From the NCBI RefSeq assembly GCF_004336985.1, contig NZ_SJUO01000001.1:186001-250000 (forward strand): 64,000 nucleotides of DNA, in the 5' to 3' direction. Below the pieces are notes generated by a model. The model did not search any database and was not told where the DNA came from. It saw only the letters and a program-made list of their open reading frames with translations. The position numbers and the translations under genes were made by a program. Below are positions 61,786 to 64,000 of this stretch, one piece after another. Numbering within the stretch: the first letter of the stretch is position 1; every line of letters begins with the position of its first letter. The stretch comes from Exiguobacterium sp. SL-9. GTDB lineage: Bacteria > Bacillota > Bacilli > Exiguobacteriales > Exiguobacteriaceae.

Positions 61786-62999
61786 GCGTCCTCCAATCGG
61801 ACCGCCATCGCCCGGGCGTGGCCGTCAAGTTGTTCTTGTTGCGCAATGCGAATCGCGGCACGCGTGATGCGCTCATCGAGCTCCGTCATTTGAAGGAACG
61901 TTTGTCTCCGATAAAAATCATCGACCGAGAGGCCGCTCGAGAAGCGGGCCGTCCCGCTCGTCGGCAGGACGTGGTTCGGTCCAGCGATGTAATCGCCAAA
62001 CGCCTCCGCCGCTTCATGACCGAGGAAGAATGATCCGCCGTGACGGATGGCTTGCATGTAGCCTTCCGGATCGGCGACGGCGAGTTGCACGTGCTCGGCT
62101 GCCATTTCATTGGCGACCTCGATCGCACGTTCGCTCGACATGACGCGTACCCCACCTCGCTTCAATGCCTCGACCGCAATGTCACGGCGTGGCAACTCAG
62201 CCAGCTGGTGAGTCAATTCCTGATCGATTCGTTCGGCCAACTCGGCTGACGTGACGAGAGCGAGTGCCGTCGCTTCGACGTCATGTTCGGCTTGGGCGAG
62301 CAAGTCGGCGGCGACCCATTTCGGATTGGCCGTCTCATCGGCGATGATTAGTACTTCAGAAGGTCCGGCGACTGAATCGATGCCGACGATATGGGAGACG
62401 AGCGATTTGGCTGTCGCGACATAGGCGTTCCCAGGTCCAACGATTTTATCGACCGGTTTGATGGTCTCGGTGCCGAACGCAAGGGCGGCGACGGCTTGTG
62501 CCCCACCGACGAGATAACATTCATCTGCCCCTGCGATTTTTGCCGCAATCAATAGCGACAAGTCGATGCCGTCTCGTTTCGGTGGCGTCACCATGACGAT
62601 TCGTTTCACACCTGCGACTTTCGCCGGGATAATGTTCATCAAGACGCTTGAGGGATAGACGGCCGTCCCGCCTGGAACGTACACGCCGACCGAGTCGAGT
62701 GGCATGAAACGACGTCCGAGCCGGAACATGCCATCTTCATACACGTCCTCTTGACGACGCTGACGCTCGTGAAACGCGCGAATCCGTTCGGCGGCGAGCG
62801 TCAACGCATCGGTCAACTCCCCGTACGCCTCAGGTGGCGTGAAGGATGTCAAGTCGACCGTTTCGATGAGATCGACACCATCAAATTTCTTTGTGAACGC
62901 GAGGAGCGCCTCGTCTCCGTTAGACTCCACGGCCTCGAGAATTGGCTTAACTGCTTCCGCCCAGCTTTCACGCCGGCTCCGATTCGTTTCCGTACTCAT
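61782..62999 (-). CDS. hisD: Histidinol dehydrogenase
   Basis: 405 aa zinc enzyme that oxidises L-histidinol to L-histidine in two NAD+ steps. Signature IVGPGNAYVATAKSLV, GIDSVAGPSEVLIIAD, LLAQAEHD and GPNHVLPTSGTARFSSGLSV with the catalytic Glu-His. ATG 62999 with AAGGAGGAAGC overlaps the hisG stop by 4 bases; an upstream in-frame ATG has no site. Confidence 0.96.
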   Translation of the reverse strand: MSTETNRSRRESWAEAVKPILEAVESNGDEALLAFTKKFDGVDLIETVDLTSFTPPEAYGELTDALTLAAERIRAFHERQRRQEDVYEDGMFRLGRRFMPLDSVGVYVPGGTAVYPSSVLMNIIPAKVAGVKRIVMVTPPKRDGIDLSLLIAAKIAGADECYLVGGAQAVAALAFGTETIKPVDKIVGPGNAYVATAKSLVSHIVGIDSVAGPSEVLIIADETANPKWVAADLLAQAEHDVEATALALVTSAELAERIDQELTHQLAELPRRDIAVEALKRGGVRVMSSERAIEVANEMAAEHVQLAVADPEGYMQAIRHGGSFFLGHEAAEAFGDYIAGPNHVLPTSGTARFSSGLSVDDFYRRQTFLQMTELDERITRAAIRIAQQEQLDGHARAMAVRLEDA

Positions 63000-63604
63000 T
63001 TCGCTTCCTCCTTGCTTAAACGACGAATCCACGCCTTCAATTCATCAGGGTCGTTGGCGAGCGCCGTCTCACTCGTGATGAACTTGGCGTTCACCGTGAA
63101 AATCGTCTCGTATTCTTCGAGGTCGTTCGCGCGGAGCGTCGCCCCCGTCTCAACGATGTCGACGATACAATCGGCGAGTCCTGTAAGTGGTGCGAGTTCA
63201 ACCGAACCGTTCAACGCGATCACTTCGACGTTCTGACGTTTCGAAGCGAAGTGAGAAATGGCGATATTCGGATACTTGCTCGCGACTTTCAGTTTTTTCG
63301 TTCCGTTCTTTCGTTCTTTCGGTCCACAGACCGCCATCCGGCAACGTCCGAACGGCAAATCGACGACTTCGAGGACGCCAGGCGTCTTCTCTCGTAAAAT
63401 GTCGCCACCGACGACGCCGACATCCGCTGCGCCGTGCATGACGTATTTATAGACGTCATCGCCTTTGACGAAGATGAACTCGTGACCGTCGACTTCAACC
63501 GTCAATTCCCGGCCGCGTTTTTCCGGCCAAACGGTTAATCCGACTTGTTCGAAATAGTCACGGGCCGCTTTTTCAATGCGCCCTTTCGCAATGGCCACTT
63601 TCAT
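62996..63604 (-). CDS. hisG: ATP phosphoribosyltransferase, short form
   Basis: 202 aa short-form catalytic subunit, first committed step. VAIAKGRIEKAARDYFEQVG, VKGDDVYKYVMHGAADVGVVGGD and VDIVETGATLRANDL (PRPP loop). It lacks the C-terminal regulatory domain of the long form and so depends on HisZ, encoded just upstream (4-bp overlap). Confidence 0.96.
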   Translation of the reverse strand: MKVAIAKGRIEKAARDYFEQVGLTVWPEKRGRELTVEVDGHEFIFVKGDDVYKYVMHGAADVGVVGGDILREKTPGVLEVVDLPFGRCRMAVCGPKERKNGTKKLKVASKYPNIAISHFASKRQNVEVIALNGSVELAPLTGLADCIVDIVETGATLRANDLEEYETIFTVNAKFITSETALANDPDELKAWIRRLSKEEAK

Positions 63605-64000
63605 AAAATCACCTCACCTAACTGTTCTAAATCGAGCGACAATCCAAATGCTCGACGTGATTGACCGAAATGTCCATACAACGAATCATAGCGGCCACCT
63701 GAGAGGACGCGTCGCCCGTCGATGCTTCCTGTCACCGTCAAGCCCGAATAATAGTCGAAATCACCAGTCTGACCAAAGTCATACGATACGTTCAAACCGA
63801 TGGCGCGTAAGTGCTCGACCGCTCGCTCTACTTCATCGATCGCCACTGTCAGCCCTGGCTCGGCGGCTTCCCGTAATTCAGTAAGCGCCGAATCACCGAT
63901 TAAGAACGGTAACTTCGCGATTAACGGGTATTGATACGTATCTGCGAGGTCACGGAGTGATTCTAAGTTGCGGAGTGCCAAATATTGGCGTAGTGTCCGC
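63601..64000 (-). CDS. hisZ: ATP phosphoribosyltransferase regulatory subunit, 3' part
   Basis: Partial: the 132 C-terminal codons are present and the frame runs off the window edge at 64000. It is HisRS-like, with SGLTVTGSIDGRRVLSGGRYDSLYGHFG and AFGLSLDLEQL, the class II synthetase motif 3 region seen in HisZ. It forms the hetero-octamer with short HisG and carries feedback control by histidine. Confidence 0.94.
   Translation of the reverse strand, partial: RTLRQYLALRNLESLRDLADTYQYPLIAKLPFLIGDSALTELREAAEPGLTVAIDEVERAVEHLRAIGLNVSYDFGQTGDFDYYSGLTVTGSIDGRRVLSGGRYDSLYGHFGQSRRAFGLSLDLEQLGEVIL

Overview
The window is about 52% GC but built like a low-GC Firmicute chromosome: strong AGGAGG ribosome binding sites, TTG/GTG starts, rho-independent terminators after most units, ricA(ymcA)-mutS-mutL order, a ypcP/ypdQ pair, a SigB-type promoter before ctc/rplY, and CcpA (cre), Rex and NrdR-type sites. 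Gene content and base composition best fit Exiguobacterium or a close relative (inference; no 16S in the window). There are no rRNA or tRNA genes, insertion sequences, prophage or CRISPR arrays. It is a core and near-core segment read mostly on the minus strand.

Layout. 1-7.6 kb: tail of a YebC-type gene, a YuiF-type transporter, a 30-codon membrane ORF, then gltBD (glutamate synthase) with cre and CodY-like boxes upstream. 7.8-16 kb: TspO-like protein, aldo/keto reductase, an ABC-2 exporter divergent from its likely TetR regulator, DAO-family oxidase, Bax-inhibitor-1 protein, DJ-1/PfpI protein, MDR dehydrogenase. 16-21 kb: thyA-dfrA, a three-part diguanylate cyclase, fumC with a cre box. 20.7-24 kb: an apparent operon of a YhaM-like exoribonuclease, a COG0523 metallochaperone, a 5'-3' exonuclease and an RNase HI-like protein, with a CcpA-controlled gene of unknown function divergent from it. 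24.7-32 kb: hfq, miaA, a 31-codon membrane ORF, an AmiS/UreI channel, PPK2, an M4 metalloprotease, a BcrAB-type ABC transporter, an SGNH esterase.

32.3-38.5 kb is the most interesting stretch: a GNAT acyltransferase and an enolase-superfamily epimerase, a divergent regulator of unusual design, an NhaC-type transporter, and an M20 amidohydrolase with a DoxX protein. A near-identical 21-bp element sits at the same place and orientation in front of both the epimerase and the transporter, and over the regulator's own promoter. The parts resemble the acylate-epimerise-deacylate route for turning D-amino acids into L-amino acids, but the epimerase is of the dipeptide-epimerase lineage with an altered specificity motif.

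38.5-50 kb: HtrA protease, FAH-family hydrolase, anaerobic ribonucleotide reductase nrdDG behind paired NrdR-like boxes, a formate/nitrite channel behind a Rex-like box, ctc, mutSL, ricA. 50-57.5 kb: GNAT, carotenoid-desaturase-like oxidoreductase, three small plus-strand genes, a lipoprotein amino-acid-binding protein translationally coupled to a second HisC, a maltose-type acetyltransferase, a TIM-barrel protein. 57.5-64 kb: hisZ(partial)-G-D-C-B-H-A-F-I-E, every junction overlapping, with hisI and hisE as separate genes.
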